64,000 bases of DNA from Pseudoips prasinana (GCA_951640165.1 OX621247.1:34880001-34944000), one strand, 5' to 3'; positions 11,545 through 22,624 are shown, counted from the first letter of the stretch. Numbers and translations are program-made. The notes: a model not told the origin generated them from the sequence alone.

Positions 11545-11809
11545 ATAATAATAATAATAATAATATCTAGGGACAGTGTCACACAGATCATCCTCGCCCC
11601 AAACTAAGCAAAGCTTGTACTATGGGTACCAGGCGACGATATACATACTTATATAGATAGATAAATACTTCTATACATAGAAATCATCCATGACTCAGAA
11701 ACAAATATTCGTGCTCATCACACAAATATTTGCACTTACCGGGATTCGAACCCAGGGCCACCAGCTTCGTAGGCAGGAGCACTACCAACTAGGCTACGGT
11801 GACCGTCAG
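11545..11809 (-). mobile_element. tRNA-headed SINE, family A
   Basis: Full-length minus-strand copy with TAATAATAATAAT at its 3' (left) end and intact A and B boxes near 11800 and 11748. It is very similar to 10655-10910. Confidence 0.87.
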
Positions 11810-11939
11810 TCATATAAATCGGTTACTAAGAGATGTTGTGCTGTTTGATCTAGATATTAGTTTTGATTGATAATTATCTGTTGCCCTTTATATTGAGTTC
11901 ACTTTTGTTAAACCAGGTACAATAATAAGAATAATGTAA

Positions 11940-12480
11940 AGTCCACTTAGCCGAATTTCGGCAACGGTGGCCAGTTTCAATGGAGACTACCTATCGGCGC
12001 GGGACATATTATAATGTACAAGTGTGTGTAACTAAAAGGGGCACTTTAAAATTTAAAAACCCATAATTATATTTGTCATAGTGTAGTATTCTACTAGTCA
12101 ACCGATTTCAATCGACACTAAATATGAGGGAGTAGGAAAAAAAATGTAATTCACCATTTTGTGATGGCGGTTTCCTTGGATGTCAAATGTATCATACCGT
12201 ATAGTCAAGCCCTTTCATTTGATACCCATATTTAGGGACCTGTGTAACGATATGTTAACGATGTTATTCGCTATTTTGTGACGGCTGCCATCTTAAGCCG
12301 AGTTTTGTCATACATAGCTAAGGACAGTCCCGACTAATTCATGTTCCAAAATAATATCCAACATAATAAAAATAATAATAATAAAAACAAAATAAAAAAC
12401 GGTTCATCCGTAGTGAGCTACGATAACAAGACATACAAACACACAGACACATCAAACTTCGTCGGGGGATAAAAAATTGG
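11940..12480. repeat. SINE family E body relic and an unclassified decayed repeat
   Basis: 11940-12035 matches the end of SINE family E (GGCCAGTTTCAATGGAGACTA, ACATATTATAATG). 12060-12480 looks like a decayed transposon (TTTTGTGATGGCGG, later ACATACAAACACACAGACAC), but I see no termini or coding part that would classify it. Confidence 0.35.
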
Positions 12481-13084
12481 AACAATAATTGGATAATTTA
12501 AAAACAATTGTATATCTTTATTGTGTAACTAATAACTGTATGGGAATATTAAAAAACCTGGCTTAAAAATTACTTACAATCGCTTGGTTGTAATTATTAG
12601 TTGGTGTAAGTGATCAACTGCAACTTACAACAAATATAATAAACAATTTAACCGTATTTTAAAGGTTTAATATAAATAACCAAAAGACACTAACCCCAAG
12701 AATTTTATGAAATATTAGGTTCTATAGCTTTTGCCTGATTTGTTTTAATCATCGCGTACAAAACGAATGTGAAGTAAAATTCGTCCAAAACGCATAGTTG
12801 ATATACATTACATATTACATCAGGAAAAAAATATTTAATTTTACTATTTAACAATCCTGAGTAAAAATGTGAACAGACTTACACACCCTATGCCATCATA
12901 AAGAAAAATACTTCAGTATCTTCGGAAAAAATCCTTTATGTATACCTACTGCTAAGTCTACAAATAAGCATAAGGTCCACTTAATGGCAAGTAGACTCCG
13001 TAGCCTATGGACGCTTGATAAACGATATCCCTAACGCGCTAGCCAACTGCTCGTTGTTTTCAATTCTTCAACTTGATATACTAT
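12481..13084. other. No recognisable feature
   Basis: AT-rich; no ORF or repeat I can name. Confidence 0.4.
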
Positions 13085-13305
13085 TGCTAAATGTAACAAT
13101 AATAGCTTAGTAACTTGCTATTTATAATTTATTTAAGAATATTAAAAATACATGTGACGAAACAGACCGCACGGACGGACTAATTTAAAATATTTTGTTA
13201 CTTTAATTACTGTTTTTAAACTGTGTTTATGTAATACATTGTGAGCTTGACAAGTACAAGTGTATGTAAATACCCAAGTGCTGAATAAATTTCATTATTC
13301 CCTCT
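13085..13305 (+). repeat. Retroposon 3' end with AATAAATTTCATT tail
   Basis: The second copy of the 7735-7970 repeat: CGCACGGACGGACTAATT, TTGTGAGCTTGACAAGTACA and CCAAGTGCTGAATAAATTTC. Same strand, about 5.3 kb apart. Confidence 0.6.
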
Positions 13306-13800
13306 CTCCTTTAATTTTTTAAAATTTCTTGATGAAACCCCGTAGGAGCCTCATTCTACACCTTCCACATACCATAATGAAAACCGTAACTTAACCTTCT
13401 AGGAAACGTTCCCACTAGCCATATATAGCCAATATTTTTAAGAGGCCTTTTAAAGCGCAATCCCCACTTAGCTCCCCAGCACGGATGTGCTGATCCCGAT
13501 GGGAACTGGGAAGAAAATTTGGAAAGTGATAACATGAGTTAGAGTAAGTATTCCGGCCACGACGGACATAGCTTAGAAAACCTGAAACATGCGAGTGTCC
13601 ATATATGGAAACTTAATAAAAACCAACGTATCGTGAAGAACAGGCCAAGTGGAGGTCATATTGGACAGAACCAACTATAGGCCAATTTCTCTCGCTTTTG
13701 CTATTGGACGGTATCATTGATTTCGATTTGAAAAATTAAATTCATAATGCACAACTTCCAGTTCTGATTTTGATCCTGAATTTCAACAGGAATTGCTATT
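13306..13800. other. No recognisable feature
   Basis: No gene or named repeat visible. Confidence 0.35.
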
Positions 13801-13801
13801 T

Positions 13802-14321
13802 ATAGAGCTGTGTCTCGCGGTTTTACCCGCGTTAAATTTTATAAATTATCACAGCTCCTCCCCCGTAGGTGATAACGTGATAAATTATCACGATGTAGCC
13901 TATACAGGCTTTTATTTTAATTAGTTTAGTTAATTATAATTATTGTAAAATTAGTTAAAATAATATAAGTTATGGGTCTTTGTAATCTTTTAATGAAATA
14001 AATAATTATTGTTATACATACGTTGACCCGACCTCTTAGTAATTCATGCAAATTTTTTAGTAAATCCATGCAGTACTTTTTGAGTATAATAATGTATACA
14101 ACTATATTACTACAAACATGTTCTGACTATTTACAAGCGCCTTTTTAATTTTTATTTATTTTATTTTTTATTTAGTATAGCCCACATACATACAAAAAGA
14201 CAAAAATTCTAAAACTATACTTTTGGCTTCGATATCGATAGTAGATGACGCCTCAGAATCCTTTTAAAAAAATACTTAATGTACAGTTTTGACTTTCCTA
14301 CGATTTTATTACATGAATAGA
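13802..14321 (-). mobile_element. Helitron family H2 carrying an inserted retroposon tail
   Basis: On the minus strand it starts A|TCTATTCATGTAATAAAATCG (14321 side) and ends GCGGTTTTACCC-type hairpin plus AGAGCTGTG (variant CTAG terminus) near 13802. It matches 24055-24360, 28320-28626 and 52826-53138. Two pieces interrupt it: about 13910-14010, unknown, and 14099-14173, a retroposon 3' tail. Confidence 0.75.
14099..14173 (+). mobile_element. 75-bp 3'-end insertion of family NLR-3U with target duplication
   Basis: The segment equals the last bases of the non-LTR 3' UTR at 49939-50645 (CAAACATGTTCTGACTATTT, CAAGCGC) and ends in TTTATTTATTTTA. It is flanked by AGTATA at 14093-14098 and 14174-14179, a 6-bp target-site duplication within the Helitron, so it is an extremely 5'-truncated insertion. 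Confidence 0.8.
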
Positions 14322-14700
14322 TGATGGTGCTCAAACAAACAGTCCCGTGTGTTACGCGATTTTCAGCCTCATTTCAATGTTGGAAATTATAGTCCTTGTA
14401 CCGCGCCTTAATAAAAATGTTGTAGAAACTCTAGTCACGTCAGTTGCGGGAGTGACGTGACGACCGCTCAGCCGGTACCTACGTTGGCGGCTTAAGTAGC
14501 GGCCTGAGTAGGCTTGAGCTTTACCGGCTGTGATTAATTTTGCACCCCCAACACTTCAAGAAGGGTGTTAAATATTTGAGCTTTACGTTTGTATGTCAGG
14601 CTATGCTATCATAAATCTTAAACGTATTAACCAAAATCTCAGCATTTTTAAGATTTCTATACTAGCTCCTACAAACTGCTCGAAGAAACTAGTCAGTAAC
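14322..14700. other. No recognisable gene; short palindrome
   Basis: Contains an inverted pair GTCACGTCA...TGACGTGAC near 14435-14463. Nothing else recognised. Confidence 0.35.
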
Positions 14701-14705
14701 AGTAT

Positions 14706-15455
14706 TGTAGAAGAGAAAACACGACAGTAGTGGGGATTTTCTATAAAAAGGCGATGCCTCGCCGGCATCCCTCTCACGTAAGCACCGTCGTCCCAGGTCC
14801 GTCTTGGACGAACCGGACGACGAGATTACTACTTACCTAGCTCAGATCAAAACCATTAGAAACTCCCGTGACACTCCACACAGACCGATAATTCGTACTC
14901 GTCGGACGAGAGTACGACCGCGATCGCGTCGCGACCTCCAACGCCCTCCATGACCCTTAGTTTGCATATCGTACCGATAAAAAGCCCCCCTCAACGCGGA
15001 CGGGGGGCCGCGTCATGTCATTAACGTAGAGCGAAGGTTGCACAAAACTCCCTAAAATGATGATCTCTGTCCTCTCCCCGCCAGTAATCGCCCAGAGTCG
15101 AGGTTGGAACCCCACAGGGGGTGCCCTCCGGCGCGGGTTACTTAATTTCTAGACGGCTCGAGCCCTCTGCTCGCCTCTATAGTCCGGTGAAGCAGTGAAA
15201 GCCTCCTAGGCTAAAAAAAACGGCATCCCTCTCTTTCCCGTCCAACAGTTGACGAGGCTGTTACTCTGTCCGATCGTGGGTCGATTCGTAGTCTTTGTCT
15301 ATAATTTTTAGCCTAGTGTAGTGCGGGTGATTTTACTTCTTTTGTTCGTTTTCTTTGTTTGAATTATAATGATTGGTTTGTTATTTGTGATTTTTGTTTC
15401 CGTAAGTTGTATTAAATTTTGTTTTTAAAAAGCTACTCCTGGTCTCATTCCTTAG
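14706..15455 (+). repeat. 5' LTR, interrupted
   Basis: Shares the 292-bp sequence of 19869-20160, including a TATA box (TTCTATAAAAAGGC, about 14739-14752). It is split by 446 bp at 14775-15220 plus a 12-bp duplicated target. Confidence 0.8.
14775..15220 (+). mobile_element. 5'-truncated non-LTR insertion inside the LTR
   Basis: Flanked by a perfect 12-bp duplication CGGCATCCCTCT (14763-14774 and 15221-15232) and ending in A8. The first part is open, ending DLQRPP then TGA near 14950, with an Arg-rich tail (RTRRTRVRPRSRRD). A 3' UTR follows with a G/C hairpin (GCCCCCCTC...CGGGGGGC, about 14984-15008). The 3' end GAAAGCCTCCTAG recurs near 16728 and 37697. An R1-like group is possible, not shown. 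Confidence 0.75.
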
Positions 15456-15601
15456 ATCAGAAGTGAGATTCTTCTTTCGCCCACTTAGTTATTTGTGTGT
15501 TTTGCAATTATCGGTGAGGTCAAATATTTTTGTTGTTGCTGTGCAGTTTTATCTGGTTAATTGGTTTGCTTTTGTTGTTGTTTAGTGGTGTTATTTTCGT
15601 T

Positions 15602-15820
15602 ATGTCGAATCGTGAGCGTGATTATGGTGTGAATCGCCGCGATAGTTATAGTCCTGGGCATGGTAGTCGCCACAGTGAGCATCGCGAGCGATCGCCAGAC
15701 GAAAATTTTAGGTTACGGCTCGAAATGCAGACAATGCTTGATCGTCTTAAGGCATTAGAAGACGCGTCTCGGACTTCACCTAGGCCGGGGCGATTTTTGT
15801 TTTTGTTATTGGTGCGCTGA
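15602..15820 (+). CDS. Short Arg/Ser-rich gag-like frame in the LTR element
   Basis: From the ATG at 15602 the frame gives a protein of about 72 residues, starting MSNRERDYGVNRRD. It has a charged Ser/Arg/His-rich N-terminus and a heptad-like helix (RLRLEMQTMLDRLKALED). The position just after the 5' LTR is where gag begins in LTR elements, and the helix resembles the coiled coil of some insect gag proteins. There is no zinc knuckle, and the frame ends in a hydrophobic run (FLFLLLVR) that looks like read-through into non-coding sequence. A similar charged stretch plus helix recurs at 16060-16430. Function unproven. Confidence 0.35.
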   Translation: MSNRERDYGVNRRDSYSPGHGSRHSEHRERSPDENFRLRLEMQTMLDRLKALEDASRTSPRPGRFLFLLLVR

Positions 15821-16059
15821 GGCAGACCGTGCAAAATCTTTAAATAATTGGAGTGATTTTGAGTACCTCGTTTGTGTGTTTTACTTTTGTATAGTGTCGA
15901 CAGTGTGTTCATGTAAGCAAAATTTATTTGTATTTTGGTATCGGTTGCTTTTAAAAAGTAAGTACCACGTGCTTGTTGTTTTGTTTTTGTGTGCGCCCTA
16001 AAGTATAAAACTAATCTTAATTGTGATTAGTTCAGTTTTACTGGTGACTAAATTAATAG

Positions 16060-16450
16060 AACGCACACCACGCAATGATTCGCATAGTTGTCACGATGAT
16101 AAGTGTGGAGATTATTGCCGTGATACACGAAGTAGATCTAGGCGTCGCGACAGACCGGATAGTTTTGAAAGTTCACGTAAACTTGTTCGTTCGCGGTCAG
16201 ATTGTCGAAAACATGACGATCCGTTTACGGTCCTTGAGCGGTAGCAGTTATAATAAGTGCGAACGTGATTGCAATGCCGTCTAAGGCACAAGAAAATCTA
16301 CACCGCACGTTAGATTCTATCATGAATAAGTTAGAAACGATCGAAAGTAATTTCAAAATCTACCACTATAAAATGAAAAATGAGGGTATTTTGGTTACTC
16401 AGGCAGTTGTTGACACGATTCAGTCGATATTTCTAGTCGTTCGTTTTGTT
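16060..16450 (+). pseudogene. Second gag-like, Arg/Ser-rich relic
   Basis: Two adjacent frames: one gives RNDSHSCHDDKCGDYC then SRSRRRDRPDSFESSRK (to 16244); the next gives SKAQENLHRTLDSIMNKLE (from 16265). Order and character (basic region, then a helix with leucine heptads) parallel 15602-15820, so this may be a duplicated or shifted part of the same gag-like gene. No start or stop order gives one intact protein. Confidence 0.3.
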
Positions 16451-16769
16451 TAGATTTGTTCTAATCACTATTGTGTTTTAACCGTTGCCGAGTGTATTAA
16501 CTGTGAGCGCAGTCTACGAAGTGTACATAAATGTGTTTTGTTTTGGTAAATTTTTGTGTTGTGTGATTTACGTAAGTAGATACAATTTTATTGTTTTGTA
16601 TGTGAAATACCGCTATGTATTTCACGTGGCCGATCAAGTCTTTCTTGAAAGGTGGATCCCATATCAGGGCGCGAAACCATTCACTTAGTTTGTCGCACGG
16701 TAGTTTGCGATAGTCCCGTGAAACAGTGAAAGCCTCCTAGTCTAAGCGATTGGCCATGTTAAACAAAAA

Positions 16770-17200
16770 GGCCTGAAACTGCGTTAAGCGGGCGCCCGCG
16801 ACGAGCAACCGTCGCGTGTCTTCGCGCGTGGACACGCGGGTGGGCTCTGTGGGAACGCGACTGTGCCCAGCGCGGGGACCCGTCGCGGTCACCGGATTAT
16901 TCTTTTTAACGCACTTCCACAATTACCCTTTCTGTATCGAAAGACATTGTCCCTGATTTTCTCCGAGCGTGCGTGCGACCCGTAGCACCTAGCGAGTAGC
17001 ATTATTAACTGAACAAGCCCGTGTGTGTTAGCGCTAGCGGGCACCGCGCGTGGCTCCGCGACGGGTTCCGTCGCACGGAGGCGGGCCCCGTTGCGTGGGT
17101 GCGGGGTGCGCCTCTCCGTGACGTGCGCCCGTACAGGTCCCCGCGACGGAGCAATTTTGTATGAAACCGCGCGGGTGCCCGCTTAACGCAGTTTTAGGCC
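16770..17200. mobile_element. GC-rich MITE with GGCC termini (PIF/Harbinger-like?)
   Basis: Terminal inverted repeats of about 31 bp begin GGCCTGAAACTGCGTTAAGC on the left and GGCCTAAAACTGCGTTAAGC on the right (reverse complement), with about two mismatches. Flanks are AAA on both sides, consistent with a 3-bp duplication but low-complexity. The 431-bp body is far richer in G+C and CpG than the surroundings. No transposase frame. Confidence 0.7.
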
Positions 17201-17659
17201 AAAGGTAGTTTGCGATGTGTGTTACGAATTACGATCTAACCTCTGTCAGTAGTCGTCGTGTTGTTGATAGCTGTCGCCAGCGCCGCTCAGTATCGTGTGC
17301 ATTGCATGATAGCCATGGTATGTAGCTGTAGGTATTGACCACCGCTGAGGAATGCAACCTCAAACGGTTGACATCACGGTGTTGTATAAAATGTCATGCC
17401 GTTGTTTTGCGCCTAATGGTAGTGAGAGGATTGAGTGAGGAGCTGAAAAGCCTATGCTACAAGGTATTGACAAAGCTTACTAAGTAACACTTGATAGTCT
17501 TATCATTTTTCAATTTAATACTCAATGTGTTATTTGCATTCTACAATGTAAAAGAGTTGTTATTTAAAACCTAGTAGGTGTAATAACAGTGCACGTTCTC
17601 AAGCTACTTCTTAGCAGCGGAGTTATCAACATAAGTTTGAAGTCATCCTCTGAAGTTTG

Positions 17660-17810
17660 ACTGCACGTGTGGCGCAGTGGTTAAGATCATCGCGTTGTCA
17701 TTCAATGACCCAGGTTCGATTCCCGCATGGGAAAAATATTTGTGTGAACCATGAGAAGATGTTCTTAGTGTGGATGTACTTTGTGTCGGACGATTATATG
17801 TTTCGTCATA
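17660..17810 (+). mobile_element. tRNA-headed SINE, family D (decayed)
   Basis: A box TGGCGCAGTGGTTAAGATC and B box AGGTTCGATTCCC, with a body TTTGTGTGAACCATGAGAAG. The 3' half no longer matches the other D copies (39658-39885, 41938-42149). Confidence 0.65.
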
Positions 17811-19217
17811 TGTAATGATGTTATGTAAAAGACTTGGTCATATTAAAGGACAAAGGTTACACCAAAGTGAGATCAGTCATGTTAGCAATCTCAAATCAAG
17901 TGAGTTATTGTCAGGTGTAGCCGAGTCGGAGAAAGGTGGTTTAGTACACATTTTTCCGCCACAAAAAGTCTGACGGAAATGACAAATTTTTAGTCTCCGT
18001 TTCAATTATCTCATAGAAGTTATTTTTATAATTATCGATGGTACAGCTCTGAAATATACCGAGCGTTAATGTGATCTAATATGTGTGTTGCGCGTTAGTG
18101 CATTGTTTTCAGGATTTTGTTTTAGAAAGACGATAATGATGTCACATGCTGATGATTTTGATGTTGTACCAATTGGATGGACAAGAATAACCCAGGCAGC
18201 GAACGAAGTAATTCAATCGCCTCAGAATGGTAGTTTGGATGCAATTAGCTGCGTAAGACAATGATTTTTGTATTTCTTGTACAATTCGGTAAGTTAAGAA
18301 CCCCGGTGGTTCTGATGTTACATGAAGGGACCTCTGTTGAGTGTTTCAGGTTTTTACGTAGTAATACGTTTTGTATAATTGTTACATGCTACATCTAATA
18401 ACGTGTATAAGTAAAAAAAAAAACTGTCGCCTTTATTTTGAATAAGGCTAATTAAAAGAGTTCACGTTTGGTGATCGTTTGGTGATGTTCTCTTTGTAAT
18501 TAAATTCTCTTAGTCCACAGGATATGCGTGGATCCAAGAAGGTGTTAAGCAAACTATGGGCGCAGACTGCGGCCAGTACATGGCTTGCGTGGCAAGGTTT
18601 GTCAAGCGAGTGGTGTTGGAGAGAAAAGGCGAGTGTGTCACTTGCTGTTTGGAGCAGGCTGTCGGCGTGACCCGGTGGCTAACTTCGGGGCTGGGGCTCT
18701 GAGGCGCCTGGACTGGCGGGCTTGCGCCTGCGCGCGTGTCCGGCTGCTATGGGAGCTTAAACGCAGTTAAGTACATTCTCCCGTGGCGTGGTGAGTGGAC
18801 TCCCGATGTGTGTGGAGTCACTTTCCATGGTGTGTGACTTTAATTATTTAGGCACTTTGATATTTTGCTTAAACTAATTTTGTAAAGTTTTTGTGGATAT
18901 GCTTGTGTGCCGAGCATTGTGTGTTGTTTTGAGAATTACAAATTGATTTCATGATTCTCTATTTGTGCAAAGTGTTTTTCGCAAAGGGCAAACACATTAA
19001 GGGAAGTTCTATCTTCGGTTGGGATAGTCTCTGTCTTGGAGGTCCTTGTACTCGGATATGCTATCCTGGCTGACGGATACACTTCAAGTAAGGTAGGGTT
19101 TCATGTTATTGGATGCTGTCTTGGAGTGCGCTCGGGCATGCGATCCTAGTATATGGGACATGCCTGGTGTGGTTTTGTGTCCCTTCCTTTATGCTCGGAC
19201 GTGTGGTCATGGAGCTG
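17811..19217 (+). other. Interior of the LTR element, no recognisable domain
   Basis: Sequence with several splice-like junctions (GTTTTCAGGATT near 18108, GTCCACAGGATATG near 18515) but no motif of RT, protease or integrase. A short open stretch at about 18130-18260 (HADDFDVVPIGWTRI) may be coding debris. Confidence 0.3.
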
Positions 19218-19320
19218 TGTTACACGTAGGGTCATGCCACGGGTTGGCCGCTGACGAGACGTGGTGCTGTGTGTTACACGTAGGGTCATGCCACGGGTTG
19301 GCCGCTGACGAGACGTGGTG
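19218..19320 (+). repeat. Direct tandem duplication, 54-bp unit, about two copies
   Basis: TGTTACACGTAGGGTCATGC starts at 19218 and again at 19272; the units read alike through GACGAGACGTGGTG. It lies inside the LTR element. Confidence 0.85.
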
Positions 19321-19868
19321 TGAGATATGTTTGTGTTAAATATTGACTGTGTTTTATTGATAATTTGGGTTGAAATACGCTTTTATCTGGAACTGATTAA
19401 CACACGCAAAGTTATGTCTCACGTAAGTGCGCGTAGATCTCTAGCGAGTCGTGAGGGGGCACTCCCCCGACGGGAACTGCCTCGAGTGAACGTACAGATA
19501 TCAGTTTATTTTATACTCTTGTGGTTAGGCTGAGTTAGGTGTGCTAAGCCTACATATGTGTCGAATTGTTATTTGATTTTGGTGCGACACAAAGATTATG
19601 TTTTGAAGCTATCTCTCATCATTTATGGACATGTTTTTGTGCTGTAGTTTTGTTTCATTACAGAGTCTGAGAATGAGACCTAGGGGTCTACCACTCAGTG
19701 TCACCCAGCCTTCAGGAGTCGAGATGTCCGATGAAATTGAAGAGCCACAAACCAGCACGTCCGCATCACGTGTTGCTGAAAGTTCGAGGATGTCGTTGCC
19801 AAGCTTGAAGTCTGATTGCCAGAGTTAAAAGATGGAGCCCGTGGGCGGCCTCCTGTCAGAAAGGGCCG

Positions 19869-20160
19869 TGTAGAAGAGAAAACACGACAGTGGTGGGGAT
19901 TTTCTATAAAAAGGCGATGCCTTGCCGGCATCCCTCTCTTTCCCGTCCAACAGTTGTCGAGGCTGTTACTCTGTCCGATTGTGGGTCGATTCGTAGTCTT
20001 TGTCTATAATTGTTAGCCTAGTGTAGTGCGGGTGATTTTACTTCTTTTGTTCGTTTTTTTTGTTTGAATTATAATGATTGGTTTGTTATTTGTGATTTTT
20101 GTTTCCGTAAGTTGTATTAAAATTTGTTTTAAAAAAGCTACTCCTGGTCTCATTCCTTAG
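19869..20160 (+). repeat. 3' LTR, uninterrupted 292 bp
   Basis: Begins TGTAGAAGAG, with a TATA box (CTATAAAAAGG, about 19902-19912), and ends CTCATTCCTTAG before the AGTAT target duplication. It represents the pre-insertion state of the 5' LTR. Confidence 0.8.
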
Positions 20161-20324
20161 AGTATATAATATTCTTCTCCTGGCATGCTTCCGTTCATAC
20201 TCCAATCTGAATGAGTTTACCGCTGTACACGGGACGTATTAAAGTGCACTAGTATCTGCACACACATTGATATACTCTCGATTCTCTCAACTCTTACACA
20301 ACAGTTTTGACTGTAACTGTCGAC

Positions 20325-20610
20325 CGCAGATAATAAGTTCCTGGGTTAAAATCCCGGGCCCGGAAAAAAATATTATGGGAATTTTGTATTAAGATAATTT
20401 CTCAGTATCAGTCCGAAGTCTGGGAGTTGGCGGTATTAGACACTCGGATAGCACGTAAACCTGTCGGTCCTGTACCTGACCTCTTTCCGGTCTGGTCAAT
20501 AGTCGTCCATCGGATCATAAGCATAATGGAATAGGAAGTCCCTTGTGTTTGCGCTCACACTTGTGCATTATATTATGTCCAGCGCAGACAGCTAGTTCTC
20601 TTTTAACTCT
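20325..20610 (+). mobile_element. SINE family E, head-truncated
   Basis: Starts in the B-box region (CTGGGTTAAAATCCC) and continues with CTCAGTATCAGTCCGAAGTC, GTCGGTCCTGTACCTGACC and TTGTGTTTGCGCTCACAC, matching 38938-39290. The A box is not evident. Confidence 0.65.
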
Positions 20611-21540
20611 CAGAGTCGTGGACTGTAACACACTAAATTGTCCTTCTAAATATTAGAACCCAGAACCTCATTATATGCAATTGAACACACTATCGCTAGA
20701 CTAGCGAGCGAGACAGTGCATCCCATATAAAGTGAACATAAAACCAAAAAGGTTTTCCCTAAACATATCATCAGGATCTTACGCATCGCTCCATAAAATT
20801 TCCATCCCCATTTTTACAGCTCACTCAAAGGCGCAATTTACCCGATGCAATTTTGTTCATACCCAATTTATTTATTAAAAAGGCCGCATGTGTGAACGAA
20901 ATGGCCGTAAACCTTTACATCAACCATAATTTTGTAAACGGCATAATTACGGAACCTTTTTCCACATAAAGATCCTTAGGGTTGAAGTATACAGTGTGTT
21001 ACTATATTCGATATATACAAGATGGATATATAATACATAGTGGATCTAACTTTAAGGAGCCTAATAATTCCACATAATTTAATGAAAATAATAAAATAAA
21101 TAAATAGATTAGGATACTCTTTATTGAACACACTGAAACAGGATAAAAGGATAATAGTTTACTTAATAACTGATCAATACATTATAATTTAATAAACTGA
21201 AAATTATATTATATACTAAAGTAATTAAGATTATAATATAAATTTATATTTAATGGCTGCAATAAATCCTCCTCTCTCCTACTTTGCTTTGCCTGACCGG
21301 GTCCATGAGGAACTTTCTACTTGTACTTACCGCCTAGACATACATTGTGGAATGCAATAAAGAATTAAGTATTGAGTAAAGTGCCTGCCTATGAAACTGA
21401 AAACGTGTAGCACGGTAATATGCAAGTTGCACGTAAAAAATAATACTTTCCTTACTGTAATGAATAAGCTAACATGTCGTATGGGGTGCCTAAAAATATA
21501 TTTCGTATTTCTCAAACTAGTATGTTTGAATTGCCTCCTT
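20611..21540. other. No recognisable feature
   Basis: AT-rich with no gene or named repeat. Confidence 0.35.
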
Positions 21541-21562
21541 GTCTGGAGCACCCGTTCACGAG

Positions 21563-21660
21563 TATGACGTCTCCCCCTCCAAACTCCCACTCCCACTCTT
21601 ACTCCCACTCCTACTCCTACTCCTACTCCTCAAACTCAAACTCAAACCCAAACCCGGATT
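21563..21660. repeat. Simple repeats, CTCCCA/CTCCTA then AAACTC/AAACCC
   Basis: Runs of (CTCCYA)n at about 21582-21630 pass into (AAACYC)n to about 21655. Short frames across them are low-complexity, not genes. Confidence 0.85.
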
Positions 21661-21869
21661 AAATCGGATATCCGAATATCCGCGAAATAAAACATCGGGA
21701 TATCTTTTCTCTCCTGGACTATATTTGTTACACCTTGTATATGATATAAATAGATTGTCTCGTTTCTCTGGCGGTAGTTACAGTTCCACCACAGATAATC
21801 AAGAGCTGCTTGATAGAACTACATGTTCAATTTTCGGGGTTATTTTGGAATTTTTCTTTAGAAGACACC

Positions 21870-22030
21870 TAGCAACAGCCTAGAGTTTAGAAGTTGGTGG
21901 TGTTATACACCCGTGCCTCAGAGGGGATGTAAATCTATCAGCCCTACACCTTATCTTTTCCCGGTTCCTGATGACGAAGAGGAAGATCTCTGGAAAGGAA
22001 TTGTGTCCATGAATTGTTTGTTGTACACAG
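21870..22030 (+). repeat. Possible SINE family E body fragment
   Basis: Contains AGAAGTTGGTGGTGTTATAC and CAGCCCTACACCTTATC, resembling the E body at 20420-20490 but diverged. Confidence 0.35.
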
Positions 22031-22620
22031 ATAGATGCTATTTTCCATTTATCGGTAGATATTCTCTTCTGAGGAGTTCTACACGACGGGATTTACTTGG
22101 GTGGTAATATTTGCTTTGGCTGGTTGATGGCATAGGATATTACAACTCCATTCTATCCCGGCGTAAAAGCCGGGCCGATACCAGAGGATGGTCAGCGGCA
22201 TACTCTGAGCACTTAGACCATCATACTATTATCGACAACCCGTCTGCGGTGATTATAGCATAAATACCCAAAGTCTTTGTGGAGGCCTTTGTCCAATGGC
22301 TGGCGTCTTTTGGCTGGATGAATATTCGTCACCATAACCACACAGTACCGTGATCTCCACACACACACCTGGGTCATTCCCAATTACTAACGTGGAAATG
22401 CAAGACAAAGTAAGTTTTTAACGTCTTATAAACATAATACTTCCGCTGACATAAACATTAAAAACATTATATAGAAATATGTCAGATTGAAAATGGAAAA
22501 TTTTCCGTTTCCTACAGATTGTTTGCTCTGTGAGATGGATGATACAAAATACATGGAGAACAAACAATAGTTTTATCTTTAAATAAGAAACCACTCAAGG
22601 CTACTTTAAATCTCAAGGCT
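22031..22620. other. No recognisable feature
   Basis: No gene or clear repeat; a GCCTTTGTCCAATGGCTGG piece near 22284 may be RTE 3'-end debris. Confidence 0.3.
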
Positions 22621-22624
22621 CTTA

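Larger units (their letters stand above)
14706..20160 (+). mobile_element. LTR-bounded retroelement lacking visible pol (LARD-like), with nested insertions
   Basis: Two direct repeats begin TGTAGAAGAGAAAACACGAC (14706 and 19869) and end CTCATTCCTTAG (15455 and 20160). The flanks carry AGTAT on both sides (14701-14705 and 20161-20165), a 5-bp target duplication as left by LTR integrases. Removing an insertion from the 5' repeat leaves about 292 bp each; I count roughly eight differences between the two. Orientation follows a TATAAAAAGGC box near the start of each LTR and a purine tract (AGAAAGGG) before the 3' copy. The interior of about 4.4 kb shows no RT, RNase H or integrase motif, only short gag-like pieces. 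The 3' dinucleotide (AG, not CA) and the lack of a clear TGG primer site are unusual. Confidence 0.75.

Noticed and set aside
18100..19670. Host gene with introns inside the LTR-bounded region
   Set aside because: Splice-like junctions exist but the possible exons have no continuous frame or recognised domain, so I keep this only as a remark on the element.
21327..21883. Frames with His/Ser or Pro/Leu runs around 21327-21883
   Set aside because: They translate CTCCCA/CTCCTA simple repeats.
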